DNA of 64,000 nucleotides from Bacteroidia bacterium (GCA_030425425.1 JAUIAO010000006.1:115188-179187); one strand, 5' to 3'. Shown: positions 1 through 9,974, counted from the stretch's first letter. Program-made: numbers and translations. Notes: generated by a model not told the origin, from the sequence alone.

Positions 1-515
1 GCGTCAGGAATAGAATTGATATCCAACCCGTAATCCGCCAATCGTTCAATGGTAGATTCATACAACAAGTCTGAGAATTCGTTGGTTTCCGGAGACATAA
101 ACGGAATCCTTTCTCCACCTGTGGCCGGATTAATAATCATTGGTGAAATACAGACATATTTGGTTCCCCGTTCAAAATTGACAGGTTTTTCTATTTCGGC
201 TATCTCTGGAGTAATATTCAATTCACCAATGGTAAGTTCTTTTTGTTCGAGAACAGCAGGAACCAGAACATCAATAAATTCCTTACTGGCCGATGAAATC
301 ACTATAGTTACCTTTCGGGAATTGAAATGCAGTCCTTTTCTTCCCAAACGAGTCTGACCTTTGATACCTGAAAAACTAAAAAAAGGATAATCTTTAAATT
401 TCCCGGCAGAAGACTCAGATAGTAACGGCTTAAAAGCCTTTGAGATTAAATACTGATGATGAAATGGAACTAATCCACCTCGGTTGTTCACATTAAAAGT
501 AATTCGTATCCTCAC
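1..515 (-). CDS. cas6: CRISPR-associated endoribonuclease Cas6, C-terminus beyond window
   Basis: Cas6 cuts the CRISPR precursor transcript within each repeat. The reading frame is open from a GTG at 515 to the window edge (171 codons). The N-terminus RIRITFNVNNRGGLVPFHHQY has the family's first beta strand followed by a P-x-HHQY/hxxYxL-type helix start. A later stretch (GTKYVCISPMIIN, then SPETNEFSDLL) fits the middle of the family. The glycine-rich C-terminal loop that would settle the call lies outside. No ATG is available near the start; GTG is the only start that keeps the conserved first strand. No other cas gene and no repeat array lies within the window, so it is either the edge of a locus to the left or a solitary cas6. 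The family call is from pattern recognition only. Confidence 0.7.
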   Translation of the reverse strand, partial: MRIRITFNVNNRGGLVPFHHQYLISKAFKPLLSESSAGKFKDYPFFSFSGIKGQTRLGRKGLHFNSRKVTIVISSASKEFIDVLVPAVLEQKELTIGELNITPEIAEIEKPVNFERGTKYVCISPMIINPATGGERIPFMSPETNEFSDLLYESTIERLADYGLDINSIPD

Positions 516-591
516 GTAGTAGCTTTAAAAATATGTAACTGATTTTGAAACGACTTTCTGGCTGCTTTTGTTTTCAAACTTCTATACCAAC

Positions 592-1689
592 TTACACATT
601 AAATCTGAAATGCATAATATCTCCATCTTCTACCACGTACTCTTTCCCTTCAATAGCTAGTTTTCCAGCTTCTTTACATGCTGTTTCCGACCCGAATTTT
701 TGATAGTTTTCCAACTTTATCACTTCTGCCTTAATAAAACCTCTCTCAAAATCCGTGTGGATCACTCCTGCTGCTTGTGGTGCTTTCCACCCTCTCTCGA
801 TAGTCCAGGCCCTTACCTCCTGCACGCCAGCTGTAAAATAAGTAATCAAATCTAAAAGTTCATAGGCAGCCTTGATCAAACGATTCAACCCTGACTCTTC
901 CAGACCATATTCTTCCAGAAACAATGCTTTATCATCTTCATCGTCAAATTCTGCAATCTGAGCTTCCAATGCCGCGCAAACTCTCACGACCTGAGCATTT
1001 TCATTGGCAACAGCTTTTTCAAGAGTTTCGCTATACTGATTTCCAGCATTGATATTCTCCTCTTCTACATTAGCTACATAAATGATCGGCTTGACAGTGA
1101 GTAACTGTAGAGGTTGAATAGTTTTAGTTTCTTCTTTCTCAAGCTCCAGTGATCTAACGTTTTTACCTTCCTCCAGGTGTTTTTTCACCTTTAGCAATAC
1201 TTCCAGCTCCTTCTTTGAATCCTTATCACCACTTTTGGCTGTTTTCTCTACTCTACTAATTCTTTTATCAACTGAATCCAGATCTTTGAATTGCAATTCA
1301 GTATCGATTACTTCTTTGTCAGAAACAGGGTCTACTTTCCCATCTACATGTACGATGTTGTCATTTTCAAAACATCTGATTACATGAATAATGGCATCTG
1401 TTTCTCTAATATTTGCCAAAAATTGATTTCCCAGACCTTCGCCTTTACTCGCCCCTTTTACTAATCCGGCAATATCTACAAACTCAATAACTGTCGGCAC
1501 CACTTTCTGTGGATTGACGAGCTTTTCCAAAATATTCAAACGCTCATCCGGAACGGTAATTACTCCCACATTTGGCTCAATTGTACAAAATGGAAAATTT
1601 GCTGCCTCTGCTTTGGCATTGGAAAGTGCATTAAAAAGTGTGGATTTTCCAACATTAGGAAGCCCCACAATACCACACCTTAATCCCAT
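592..1689 (-). CDS. ychF: Redox-regulated ATPase YchF (OLA1 family)
   Basis: YchF is a ribosome-associated P-loop NTPase of the Obg-related group that prefers ATP over GTP. The 365-residue protein has the usual family length. The P-loop GLPNVGKST is at about residues 8-16, followed by the switch I/II region ([20 protein letters not shown]), a coiled-coil insertion around residues 130-190, and NVEEEN in place of the canonical NKxD, as expected for this family. The C-terminal TGS domain contains [15 protein letters not shown]. It lies 2 nt downstream of the PerM-type permease gene on the same strand, so the two are probably cotranscribed. No feature is missing. Confidence 0.97.
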   Translation of the reverse strand: MGLRCGIVGLPNVGKSTLFNALSNAKAEAANFPFCTIEPNVGVITVPDERLNILEKLVNPQKVVPTVIEFVDIAGLVKGASKGEGLGNQFLANIRETDAIIHVIRCFENDNIVHVDGKVDPVSDKEVIDTELQFKDLDSVDKRISRVEKTAKSGDKDSKKELEVLLKVKKHLEEGKNVRSLELEKEETKTIQPLQLLTVKPIIYVANVEEENINAGNQYSETLEKAVANENAQVVRVCAALEAQIAEFDDEDDKALFLEEYGLEESGLNRLIKAAYELLDLITYFTAGVQEVRAWTIERGWKAPQAAGVIHTDFERGFIKAEVIKLENYQKFGSETACKEAGKLAIEGKEYVVEDGDIMHFRFNV

Positions 1690-1691
1690 AG

Positions 1692-2792
1692 TTAATTTTT
1701 GATTTTAAATACTTGATATTGATTGAATCCGATATACACTTCAGAAGCGGTAACTCTCAAAACCGTATATACGGGTATTGCTGCGATCATCCCTGCTATT
1801 CCAGCGACAGTCGCGCCCACAAAAATAATGACAAATATTTCTAATGGATGAGCTTTTACGCTTTTGGAGAATATAAGTGGTTGCAATAAAATATTGTCTG
1901 TAGCCTGCACCACTGCAAATACACTAAAAACTTTCGCCACGATGATGAGCAAATCGTTATCAAAAGTGAAATGACCACTCGTACTTACAGCAACCAATAT
2001 TCCAAAAGTACTTCCCAATAATGGGCCTAAATACGGAATTAAATTGGCTGTAGCCGCGAATAGTGCAATAGTCAATGCATAATTGACTCCTACAATTGTG
2101 AGTCCAATAGAAGCAATGGAGAAAATGGCCAGCATTTGCAGTAAAATCCCTACCAGGTAATTGGACAAGAGCTTTTCGATTTTATTAATAGCAGCAATAA
2201 AGACCTCAAAATATTGATTGGGAACGAGGGAAATAATCTGTCGCTTGAAGATGCCGCTTTCGTACAATAAGAAAAAGGTGATAAATGTAACAGCCAATAC
2301 CCCGATAAAAATATTACCCGTGAAAGAAATCAACTGATTCAGGACAGAGGTCAAGTTGATCCTACTAATGAAGTCAAATACGCTTTCTTTTGTAGCATCC
2401 ACCATAAAGCCAGGAGGTCGTGCAGACAGATTATTGCTAATGAGTAAGTCCTCCAGATACTTGATAGGAGTGACGAGCGAATCCAAAGCTTTACTAATAT
2501 CTATACCTGAGAGCACTTGTACCTGCTCAGAGATTAGTGGGATAAATAGCACTACAAAAAGAGATAAAAACGCGATTACGATTACAAATGAGATAAGAAT
2601 AGCTACTGTCACAGGGATTTTTAATCCGGCAATCGCAAATCTGCTGATCTGATAGGTGAGTGGCCGAAGAATAGTGGCCAGTATAATGGAGATGGTCAGA
2701 TAAACAAAAATATTGGTAAAATACCAGACACTTACTGTCACCAGCAGTATAAGTGATAAAATAACCAATATTGCGACAATCCTTCGTTGCAT
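1692..2792 (-). CDS. AI-2E/PerM family membrane permease
   Basis: A 366-residue polytopic membrane protein of the AI-2E/PerM family. Paired hydrophobic segments lie near residues 7-40, 60-88 and 150-175, and a cluster in the C-terminal half contains the family pattern [13 protein letters not shown] followed by a conserved proline-rich turn ([14 protein letters not shown]). Family members export small molecules or act in Na+/H+ exchange; the substrate here cannot be predicted and the AI-2 name should not be taken literally. It sits between a terminator on its upstream side and ychF 2 nt downstream. A second member occurs at 13270-14352; the two share little beyond the family core. Confidence 0.9.
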   Translation of the reverse strand: MQRRIVAILVILSLILLVTVSVWYFTNIFVYLTISIILATILRPLTYQISRFAIAGLKIPVTVAILISFVIVIAFLSLFVVLFIPLISEQVQVLSGIDISKALDSLVTPIKYLEDLLISNNLSARPPGFMVDATKESVFDFISRINLTSVLNQLISFTGNIFIGVLAVTFITFFLLYESGIFKRQIISLVPNQYFEVFIAAINKIEKLLSNYLVGILLQMLAIFSIASIGLTIVGVNYALTIALFAATANLIPYLGPLLGSTFGILVAVSTSGHFTFDNDLLIIVAKVFSVFAVVQATDNILLQPLIFSKSVKAHPLEIFVIIFVGATVAGIAGMIAAIPVYTVLRVTASEVYIGFNQYQVFKIKN

Positions 2793-2800
2793 AGCTACAA

Positions 2801-2827
2801 AAACAAAAAGCCCTCAACTGAGAGCTT
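2801..2827 (-). terminator. Intrinsic terminator after the DUF3276 gene
   Basis: An imperfect hairpin (AAAGC-C-CTC, loop AACT, GAG-A-GCTTT) is followed on the minus strand by CTTTTTGTTTTTG. It ends transcription 24 nt past the DUF3276 stop codon and just before the permease start. Confidence 0.6.
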
Positions 2828-2850
2828 TCAAATCTATTTTTTAAAGGTTT

Positions 2851-3192
2851 TTAATCCCATTTCAAATCTGAATCTTCTTCACTGATTCCGGTGGATTCAT
2901 CATCCTCTCTATCAAACTCACTAAAATCTACATCAGGAAGGAGTTCTGTTTTCACATGATTGACTGTATCATTTAGGGCCTCTACGAATTTGTTGAAATC
3001 CTCTTTGTAAAGGAAGATCTTGTGCTTTTCATAAAAGTAACCATCATCTTTAAACCTCCGCTTGCTCTCAGTGATCGTTAGATAATAATCATTGGATCTC
3101 GTGGACTTTACATCAAAAAAATAAGTCCTCTTACCTGCCCTTACTCTCTCAGAATAAATTTCGTCTCTCCCTTTATCCTTGTTCTCTTCCAC
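2851..3192 (-). CDS. DUF3276 family protein (PUR-alpha-like nucleic-acid binding)
   Basis: A 113-residue protein that matches the Bacteroidetes DUF3276 family, related to PUR-alpha and Borrelia BpuR single-strand nucleic-acid-binding proteins. Visible pattern: IYSERVRAGKRTYFFDVKSTRSNDYYLTITESKRR at residues 12-46, then a beta-strand/helix repeat (FLYKEDFNKFVEALND) and an acidic tail. Strongly basic strands alternate with aromatic residues, as expected for PUR repeats binding RNA or DNA. It is followed by its own terminator. The role in the cell is unknown; RNA binding is an inference from the fold family. Confidence 0.88.
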   Translation of the reverse strand: MEENKDKGRDEIYSERVRAGKRTYFFDVKSTRSNDYYLTITESKRRFKDDGYFYEKHKIFLYKEDFNKFVEALNDTVNHVKTELLPDVDFSEFDREDDESTGISEEDSDLKWD

Positions 3193-3365
3193 AATTCTTC
3201 GTTTTTGTACGTTTTAAAAATTATTTAGATCGTACTGATCTTTAAATCGCGGTTAAATATAGCATTTATAATTTGACAAATGCAAACAGGTAATTTTACG
3301 GTAATAAGAAAAAACACCCTTTCTTTGATCAACAGTAAACGACGACCATACATAAATCAACTACT

Positions 3366-4268
3366 ATGAGCCTAAAACTGGCTGATATTAAGCAATTTGA
3401 AAACCTTGACCTGCTCGCCAAGCAACTGGTGGAAGGATTTATCACAGGACTGCACAAATCTCCATACCATGGTTTTTCTGTAGAATTTGCAGAGCATAAG
3501 CTTTACAACTATGGAGAGAGTACTAAAAACATTGATTGGAAAGTTTTTGCACGCACAGACAGGATTTATACGAAACAGTTTGAAGAGGAAACCAACCTCA
3601 GAGCGATGATTTTGCTGGACATCTCCAATTCGATGCATTATCCGGCGCCTGAAAAAACTAAACTCAAATTCGCCATATCGTGTGCCGCTGCACTCGCATA
3701 CTTATTGACATCTCAAAGAGATGCTGTGGGCTTAACAACCTTCAGCGACTTGATTAACTATCAATCGCCTATTAAGTCTACAAAAAATCACCTGAATTTA
3801 TTGATCAACGAATTGTCAGAAACTCTGGAAAGGGAAGGTCAACCTGCCACCAATATCCCGGATGTTCTCCACGAGATTGCCGATAAAATCCACAAGAGAT
3901 CTTTGGTGATTTTATTCTCAGACATGTTTCAGCAGCAAAACGATCTGGAAGAAATCTTTCATGCTTTGCAGCATTTGAAACACAACAAACACGAAATACT
4001 TATTTTTCATGTCACAGATCATCAAACAGAACTAGCTTTTGACTTTGAAGATCGCCCCCATCAATTTATTGATCTGGAAACTAAAGAAGTAATTAAACTC
4101 AATCCGCGCGATGTTAGAGAACAGTTTCAGGCAAACATGAATGCGCTGTATAAAGAATTAAAACTAAAGTGCGGTGCTTATAAGATTGATTTAGTAGAAG
4201 CTGACGTTTCCGATTCTTTTGACAAAGTTTTAGGGGCATATTTGATAAAAAGAAAGAGAATGAAATAA
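3366..4268 (+). CDS. DUF58 domain protein (MoxR-associated, vWA-like)
   Basis: A 300-residue cytoplasmic protein with no signal or membrane segment. The DUF58 signature is clear at residues 44-75 (YGESTKNIDWKVFARTDRIY) and is followed by a vWA-type MIDAS pattern (LLDISNSMHYP near residue 85) and a later SDMF strand. Such proteins usually act with a MoxR-type AAA ATPase in assembly of metal- or envelope-related complexes, often beside batA/batB aerotolerance genes; neither partner is next to this copy. Its start ATG at 3366 is close to the divergent DUF3276 gene (173-nt shared upstream region). It ends at a strong bidirectional terminator shared with the ferredoxin gene. Confidence 0.9.
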   Translation: MSLKLADIKQFENLDLLAKQLVEGFITGLHKSPYHGFSVEFAEHKLYNYGESTKNIDWKVFARTDRIYTKQFEEETNLRAMILLDISNSMHYPAPEKTKLKFAISCAAALAYLLTSQRDAVGLTTFSDLINYQSPIKSTKNHLNLLINELSETLEREGQPATNIPDVLHEIADKIHKRSLVILFSDMFQQQNDLEEIFHALQHLKHNKHEILIFHVTDHQTELAFDFEDRPHQFIDLETKEVIKLNPRDVREQFQANMNALYKELKLKCGAYKIDLVEADVSDSFDKVLGAYLIKRKRMK

Positions 4269-4271
4269 ACG

Positions 4272-4297
4272 AAAAAAGCGGGACAAGCCCGCTTTTG
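4272..4297. terminator. Bidirectional intrinsic terminator
   Basis: Perfect hairpin AAAAGCGGG-ACAAG-CCCGCTTTT flanked by an A-run on the left and TTTT on the right. It lies between the convergent DUF58 and ferredoxin genes and can serve both. Confidence 0.85.
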
Positions 4298-4324
4298 AAA
4301 TTATTGTAAAGAAAAAACTACAGG

Positions 4325-4678
<354 letters not shown>

Positions 4679-4753
4679 TTATTTAAGTAGTTCTACAACA
4701 GGTAACAAAATTATCTACAATAAGTTTGTAGCCAAATTGAATGGGAAATAAAA

Positions 4754-5755
4754 ATGACGATCGAAAACCGTATTCAAACATTTTCTAGCTTAGGCAAGCA
4801 ATTATCTAATCTTTCCAAAATAGAAATTGCAGAGTTGAGTCGTAGGGCGCAAGCTGATAATCAGTGGTTTACACCTCAGAGTGTAGAAAAAGCTCTGCAC
4901 GGCCTGGCTTATATGTTGGGAGAAGATAAACTTCATCAATGGGTGAGTAGATATGATGAAATTCCTGTGGAAATTCCTAAAATTGTTGGAATCATCATGG
5001 CTGGGAATATTCCGTTGGTCGGTTTTCATGATCTCATGTGCGTGTTAATGTCAGGTCATTTCGCCGCTGTAAAAACCAGTTCGAGCGACACGTTTCTGAC
5101 TAAAACCATTATCGATTGGGTTCTGGAAATAGAGCCTCGTTTCAAAAAAAACATCGAAATCAGAGAACGATTAAATAATGTGGATGCCATCATAGCAACT
5201 GGAAGTGACAACACGGCCAGGCATTTTGAGTACTATTTTAAAGATATCCCCAGAATCATCCGTAAAAACAGAACTTCAATAGCCATAATAAATGGTTTGG
5301 AATCGAAGGAGGATTTACATAATCTGGGAAAAGACATTTTCACGTATTACGGGCTTGGTTGCCGCAATGTGTCCAAAGTATTGGTTCCTAAAAACTATGA
5401 CCCAAAACCATTTTTTGAAGCTATTGAGGACTTTAGCGAAATCACCAACAATCACAAGTACCAAAACAATTACGATTATCATAAATCAATCTTATTGGTA
5501 AATGGCACAGAACATCTCGATAATGGCTTTTTACTATGGCAGCCTTCGGACCAACTGGTCTCTCCTATTTCTGTGCTGTTTGTAGAGGAATATGAAAGTG
5601 ATGCAGAATTAGATTGGAAAATTAGTAGCAACTCAGAGAAGTTACAATGCATTGTAGGACACGGACGTATTCCTTTTGGCAAAGCTCAATCTCCCGAGGT
5701 TTGGGATTACGCGGATAATGTGGATACAATGGAATTCTTGAAGAAGCTTTCTTAA
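4754..5755 (+). CDS. Acyl-CoA reductase, LuxC family
   Basis: LuxC-type enzymes reduce acyl-CoA (or an enzyme-bound acyl group) to fatty aldehyde using NADPH. The 333-residue protein is shorter than Vibrio LuxC. It has the aldehyde-dehydrogenase-like fold pattern: VGIIMAGNIPLVGFHD (residues 78-93) for nucleotide binding, an ATGSDNTARHFEYYF block, the IRKNRTS segment and the active-site cysteine in YYGLGCRNVSKVLVP. No luciferase or luxD/luxE gene is nearby, so bioluminescence is not implied; aldehyde, wax or lipid metabolism is more likely. Divergent from the ferredoxin gene. Confidence 0.88.
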   Translation: MTIENRIQTFSSLGKQLSNLSKIEIAELSRRAQADNQWFTPQSVEKALHGLAYMLGEDKLHQWVSRYDEIPVEIPKIVGIIMAGNIPLVGFHDLMCVLMSGHFAAVKTSSSDTFLTKTIIDWVLEIEPRFKKNIEIRERLNNVDAIIATGSDNTARHFEYYFKDIPRIIRKNRTSIAIINGLESKEDLHNLGKDIFTYYGLGCRNVSKVLVPKNYDPKPFFEAIEDFSEITNNHKYQNNYDYHKSILLVNGTEHLDNGFLLWQPSDQLVSPISVLFVEEYESDAELDWKISSNSEKLQCIVGHGRIPFGKAQSPEVWDYADNVDTMEFLKKLS

Positions 5756-5808
5756 GTCATGTATCAATATCCTTGTTTAACTTAATACTAAGACCTAGAC
5801 CAGAAAGA

Positions 5809-6261
5809 TTATTTCTTATTCTTAAGGGACCAAATACTTAATATCGACTCCATTAATTCCAAAAATGTCTGTGCTGATGTTTCCTCATGGAGGTTATTAT
5901 TCAGGCACAGCTTCAAAGAATTAAAACCTTCCAAACCATCCAATTCATCGGGCTGCATATACCAGGCACCCATAGACCATTTTGAAAATACCCGAAAATC
6001 TGAAACTCCTTTGTAGAAAAAACTGATCTCGTGTCTGGTGTCATTTTTTATCTTTTCAAACAATGACTCTAACTCTTCCAAACCTTCACCTTCAATATAT
6101 TGTATAAAACTATTCTCAGTAGCAAGAAGCATTCCCGTAAACCCTTTATCGATGTTGTTCGGATGAGCTGTGCTCGCAATTTCCTGGGTTATCTCTTCAT
6201 TGACAGGATAATAGGAGTGACTATGATAAATGATAAAATGGATAGTTTTCTTGGAGAACAT
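5809..6261 (-). CDS. BLUF domain blue-light sensor
   Basis: A 150-residue single-domain BLUF protein (sensor of blue light using FAD). The flavin-pocket residues sit at exactly the spacing of Rhodobacter AppA: Tyr12, Asn36, Gln54, Trp95 and Met97 correspond to AppA Tyr21, Asn45, Gln63, Trp104 and Met106. Other family marks are GFTGMLL, FIQYIEGEG and the D-x-RH motif (DTRH at 74-77). There is no output domain; the C-terminal 35 residues form a short helical cap as in short BLUF proteins that act on a separate partner. It is divergent from a small STAS-like protein across a 369-nt spacer. Photosensing is inferred from the complete pocket. Confidence 0.93.
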   Translation of the reverse strand: MFSKKTIHFIIYHSHSYYPVNEEITQEIASTAHPNNIDKGFTGMLLATENSFIQYIEGEGLEELESLFEKIKNDTRHEISFFYKGVSDFRVFSKWSMGAWYMQPDELDGLEGFNSLKLCLNNNLHEETSAQTFLELMESILSIWSLKNKK

Positions 6262-6630
6262 GAATATAATCTGGTTGGTTGTAAATCATTATTAGGGTAA
6301 ACCCTCTGTGTTATCATTCCAAATGTAGAACAATTTACAAAAGTGAAGGGAGTCATTTTTTTATATGACAATAGCCCAAGTGTTGATAACTAATGGCTTC
6401 AATCCATAATATTCTCTGACAATCCTGTGACTTGATTCTCAGAAAATAAGGTTTGTCAGTCAGCTATATGTTCAATAATTCATGACTGATACTTTGTGTA
6501 ATGATTGAATTTTTTGGTTTCAATAATTAAATGAATTTAAAATCTCACAACACAAGTGAATATTGATAAAAAGAATAAAATAAAAATCAACATTCATTAA
6601 ATTTATTGAAATTTTTATCTGGAGACTTTC
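6262..6630. other. Intergenic region between BLUF and STAS-like genes
   Basis: This 369-nt AT-rich divergent spacer holds one Bacteroidetes-type -7 box for the BLUF gene (6320-6327, minus). A CCTCTGTG/CAGAG region nearby shows no strong hairpin. I see no ORF, repeat or RNA gene with support. Confidence 0.5.
6320..6327 (-). promoter_or_regulatory. Candidate -7 box of the BLUF gene
   Basis: Minus-strand TACATTTG fits the Bacteroidetes sigma-A -7 consensus TAnnTTTG and would give a leader of about 50 nt before the BLUF start. No good -33 TTTG is seen at the usual distance. Confidence 0.35.
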
Positions 6631-6990
6631 ATGAGTGTACAATTCATCGACCACAAAGGAGTAAGCATTCTTTACACAGACCTGTCCAAAAAATCCAAAG
6701 ACGAAAATATGGAGGTAATGGAGCAAGCCAAGAAAATAATTGGGATGAGGCCTGAAAAATCAGTTCTGGTCATATTGAATGTAGAGGGAATGAGATACAG
6801 TAAGGAATTTCTAGACAAGATGAAGGCCATAGGAAAGGCAAATGAACCATATGTGAAAGCAACAGCCATTTTAGGTCTGACTGCAGTCACTAAATTAATC
6901 GCCAAAGGTGTGGCGCAATTTACAGGCAGAAAATCAGGCTTTTTTGACGGAGAACAGGAAGCTCTTGATTGGCTCGTAGAGCAATACTAA
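6631..6990 (+). CDS. Small STAS/SpoIIAA-like protein of unknown function
   Basis: A 119-residue soluble protein that I cannot assign to a named family. The alternating strand/helix pattern (VQFIDHKGVSILYTDLS; KSVLVILNVEGMRYSKEFLDKMK; YVKATAILGLTAVTKLIAKGVAQF; FFDGEQEALDWLVEQY) resembles STAS/SpoIIAA-like folds, in which the VLVILNVEGMRYS strand-loop would be the usual phosphorylation or binding loop. The C-terminal DGEQEALDWLVEQ helix is typical of SpoIIAA-like proteins. It is divergent from the BLUF gene. A regulatory role is inference. Confidence 0.65.
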   Translation: MSVQFIDHKGVSILYTDLSKKSKDENMEVMEQAKKIIGMRPEKSVLVILNVEGMRYSKEFLDKMKAIGKANEPYVKATAILGLTAVTKLIAKGVAQFTGRKSGFFDGEQEALDWLVEQY

Positions 6991-7210
6991 AATTGAATAT
7001 TCTACCCCAATTCGATTCATACTTTTTCAACCTGACAGTACTCCAACCAAAGTAAATTGCTATTTGCTATAATCCAATATTGTTTATAAGTCCTATTTGA
7101 TTTTATGAGAAAATGGCAATTGCCAAACTGGCTATAAAGATTGTCACTATAGCTGCGTTTTTGAAATTCCTCTAATCAATTTTAAAAAAGGAAATAACAT
7201 CCGAAAAATC

Positions 7211-7232
7211 AAAAAGCTGTCCAAATCAATGA
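7211..7232. repeat. 22-bp exact repeat, first copy (terminator-like)
   Basis: The 22 bases at 7211-7232 recur exactly at 7556-7577, where they form the left arm and loop of the aconitase terminator. Here the right arm is degraded (GATAAGAACAGCC), so the hairpin is weaker. It lies just past the 3' end of the small lipoprotein gene on the minus strand and may be its terminator. Confidence 0.7.
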
Positions 7233-7283
7233 TAAGAACAGCCTTCTTAGCAATAAAAATCAAATAATAGGGAACAAAGTCAT

Positions 7284-7484
7284 TTAAGGTTCTGGGACAA
7301 TTCGGCAATCATAACCATTATCCTCCATATCTCTTTTCCAATCTCTAGCTTCTCCTGAGGTATCGAAACAGGCTCCTCTAGTGCTTGAACTAGATGAAGT
7401 GGATTTTTCACATTCATAGCATTTTGAACAACTCGATATGAATAACACAACAGCAAAAAATGACACAATTTTGATCTTTCTCAC
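7284..7484 (-). CDS. Small cysteine-rich lipoprotein
   Basis: A 66-residue product with a lipoprotein signal: MRKIKIVSFFAVVLFISSC, with the lipobox ISSC and Cys19 as the likely lipidated residue. The mature part holds four more cysteines (CYEC, GACFD, YDC), a serine run and a WKRDMEDNGYDC segment, compatible with a small disulfide-bonded domain. I do not recognise a family. The gene stands between the STAS-like gene and the aconitase and is flanked by two copies of a terminator-like 22-bp repeat. It could be a short orphan; the signal peptide and lipobox are the main reason to accept it. Confidence 0.65.
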   Translation of the reverse strand: MRKIKIVSFFAVVLFISSCSKCYECEKSTSSSSSTRGACFDTSGEARDWKRDMEDNGYDCRIVPEP

Positions 7485-7553
7485 AAAAAGTAGTTACACA
7501 TGAATAATATTTAAAGTTATATGAAAAGTCTAACAATAAGATCTACAGTTCAC

Positions 7554-7585
7554 AAAAAAAGCTGTCCAAATCAATGAACAGCTTT
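7554..7585 (-). terminator. Intrinsic terminator after aconitase
   Basis: Perfect 8-bp stem AAAGCTGT / ACAGCTTT with a 12-nt loop, followed on the minus strand by a T-run. It is 25 nt past the aconitase stop. Its left arm and loop are the second copy of the 22-bp repeat. Confidence 0.8.
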
Positions 7586-7609
7586 CAAATTTTAACATCT
7601 CAGGAATGA

Positions 7610-9877
7610 TTATCCCTCATTCTGCTTTTTGATCAGGTTCAATGCGGAACCAGCTTTGAACCACTCTACTTGTCCGGCGTTATAAGTATGATTTACTTTA
7701 ATCGCATCGGTAGTACCATTGGCATGATTGATTTCTATGGTGAGTGATTTGCCCGGTGCAAAATCTGTCAAATCCACAAAATCAAAAGTATCATCCTCCT
7801 GTATCAGATCATAATCATTCTCATTATCAAATGTCAAAGCAAGCATTCCCTGCTTTTTCAGATTGGTTTCATGAATTCTTGCAAATGATTTTACCAAAAC
7901 AGCTCTGACACCAAGATGACGAGGCTGCATAGCGGCGTGCTCTCTTGAAGATCCCTCACCATAATTATGATCACCTACAACAATTGTTGGTATACCTTCG
8001 GCTTTATATGCTCGCTGAACATCTGGTACACCACCAAATTCTCCGGTTAGCTGATTTTTCACCTTATCAGTCTCCCCATTGAAGGCATTCACAGCTCCGG
8101 TGAGCGTATTATTCGAGATATTATCAAGATGACCTCTGAATCTCAACCATGGTCCTGCCATAGAGATATGATCTGTAGTACATTTCCCCTGAGCTTTGAT
8201 GAGCAGTTTCGCACCCGTGATATTTTTCCCATCCCAAGGATCAAAACCCTCAAGCAATTGTAGACGCTTAGAATCTGATTTTACAACAACCTCCACATCA
8301 GACCCATCTGCCGCCGGAGCTACATAACCCGAATCTTCAACATCAAATCCCTTTTCTGGAAGCTCCCAACCAGTAGGTGGATCCAATTTCACTTGCTCAC
8401 CCTTATCATTGGTCAGAGTGTCAGTAATTGGGTTGAAACCCAAATCGCCAGAAATAGCTATAGCCGCAACCATTTCAGGGGAAGTTACAAAGGCATGAGT
8501 ATTTGGATTACCATCAGCTCGTTTTGCAAAATTTCTATTGAAAGAATGAACGATGGTGTTTTTTTCTTTCTTATCAGCACCGGCTCTGTCCCACTGACCG
8601 ATACAAGGTCCACAGGCATTTGTGAATATTTTCGTGCCTAATTTTTCAAAGGATTCCAATAATCCATCTCTCTCTACAGTAAACCTTACCTGCTCTGAAC
8701 CTGGATTTATCCCAAAATCCGCTTTAGGTTTTAAACCTTTTTCCACAGCCTGTCTGGCTATCGATTCGGCACGTGAAAGATCTTCATATGAGGAGTTAGT
8801 ACACGATCCTATAAGCCCCCATTCTACTTTCGTAGGCCAGTCGTTTTCAGCAGCTTTTTCTCTCATTTCTGCTATTGGTGTAGCCAGATCCGGAGTAAAA
8901 GGACCGTTTAAATGTGGAGAAAGTGTAGAAAGATCAATCTCAATCACCTGGTCAAAATATTTTTCTGGATTAGCATAAACTTCATCATCTCCGGTGAGAT
9001 GTTCTTTCACTCCATTGGCCAAATCCGCCACCTCGTCTCTGCCCGTAGCTCTGAGGTATCTTTCCATAGACTCATCATACCCGAATGTGGAAGTGGTTGC
9101 ACCGATTTCTGCTCCCATATTACAGATAGTTCCTTTACCTGTCGCCGACATACTTCGCGCACCTTCACCAAAATACTCCACGATCGCTCCCGTTCCCCCT
9201 TTTACAGTAAGAATACCAGCTACCTTCAGAATTACATCTTTTGGTGCCGTCCAACCATTGAGCTTACCAGTCAGCTTCACTCCTATTAACTTAGGAAATT
9301 TAAGCTCCCATGCCATTCCAGCCATTACATCCACGGCATCAGCACCTCCTACACCTACGGCAACCATACCAAGACCACCTGCGTTCACAGTATGTGAGTC
9401 GGTACCGATCATCATACCTCCTGGAAATGCATAGTTCTCAAGTACCACCTGATGGATGATTCCACCACCTGGTTTCCAAAAACCAATCCCATATTTATTA
9501 GAAACAGATTCCAGAAAGTTGAATACCTCGTTTGAGGTGTTTAGAGCATTTTGTAAATCGGCTGCTGCTCCGATTTTTGCCTGGATCAGGTGATCACAGT
9601 GAACAGTAGTGGGTACTGCCACATTATCCTTTCCAGCTTGCATAAATTGTAGCAGGGCCATTTGCGCTGTAGCGTCCTGACAGGCTATTCTGTCAGGAGC
9701 AAAATCTACATAAGACTCTCCACGTTTGTATGCTTCAGTAGGCTCACCTTCATACAGGTGGCTGTATAATATCTTCTCAGATAAGGTCAGCGGTTTACCG
9801 GTTATTTCCCTCGCTTTGTTTACTCTTTCGCCTATGCTTTCATAGACTTTTTTGATCATATCAATATCAAATGCCAT
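7610..9877 (-). CDS. acn: Aconitate hydratase, mitochondrial type
   Basis: Interconverts citrate and isocitrate in the TCA cycle using a [4Fe-4S] cluster. The 755-residue length and N-terminus ([21 protein letters not shown]) match the mitochondrial-type aconitase found in Bacteroidetes. Cluster ligand motifs are [11 protein letters not shown] and [11 protein letters not shown]. The swivel domain at the C-terminus holds [20 protein letters not shown]. It lies downstream of acnB on the same strand but is separated by a strong terminator, so it probably has its own promoter. Having this type together with AcnB gives the cell two non-homologous-length enzymes for the same step. Confidence 0.97.
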   Translation of the reverse strand: MAFDIDMIKKVYESIGERVNKAREITGKPLTLSEKILYSHLYEGEPTEAYKRGESYVDFAPDRIACQDATAQMALLQFMQAGKDNVAVPTTVHCDHLIQAKIGAAADLQNALNTSNEVFNFLESVSNKYGIGFWKPGGGIIHQVVLENYAFPGGMMIGTDSHTVNAGGLGMVAVGVGGADAVDVMAGMAWELKFPKLIGVKLTGKLNGWTAPKDVILKVAGILTVKGGTGAIVEYFGEGARSMSATGKGTICNMGAEIGATTSTFGYDESMERYLRATGRDEVADLANGVKEHLTGDDEVYANPEKYFDQVIEIDLSTLSPHLNGPFTPDLATPIAEMREKAAENDWPTKVEWGLIGSCTNSSYEDLSRAESIARQAVEKGLKPKADFGINPGSEQVRFTVERDGLLESFEKLGTKIFTNACGPCIGQWDRAGADKKEKNTIVHSFNRNFAKRADGNPNTHAFVTSPEMVAAIAISGDLGFNPITDTLTNDKGEQVKLDPPTGWELPEKGFDVEDSGYVAPAADGSDVEVVVKSDSKRLQLLEGFDPWDGKNITGAKLLIKAQGKCTTDHISMAGPWLRFRGHLDNISNNTLTGAVNAFNGETDKVKNQLTGEFGGVPDVQRAYKAEGIPTIVVGDHNYGEGSSREHAAMQPRHLGVRAVLVKSFARIHETNLKKQGMLALTFDNENDYDLIQEDDTFDFVDLTDFAPGKSLTIEINHANGTTDAIKVNHTYNAGQVEWFKAGSALNLIKKQNEG

Positions 9878-9974
9878 AGGAATATCTTTTTATTTTCTGA
9901 TTTACATCCAATTTAATATTAAAACTAAGTACTTAACGATAAGTTTAATAAAGAAAAAAATACCTATTGACTAT

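Noticed and set aside
1-592. CRISPR array beside cas6
   Set aside because: No direct repeats are present between cas6 and ychF or elsewhere in the first kilobases.
2527-2817. 96-codon minus-strand reading frame
   Set aside because: It is another frame of the PerM permease gene and has a composition unlike a real protein.
4754-5755. Bioluminescence (lux) operon because of the LuxC-type reductase
   Set aside because: No luxA, luxB, luxD or luxE-like gene is nearby, and lone LuxC-type reductases are common in Bacteroidetes.
8393-9434. Three overlapping plus-strand reading frames of 82-146 codons
   Set aside because: They lie wholly antisense to the aconitase gene, have no family features, and the aconitase is certain.
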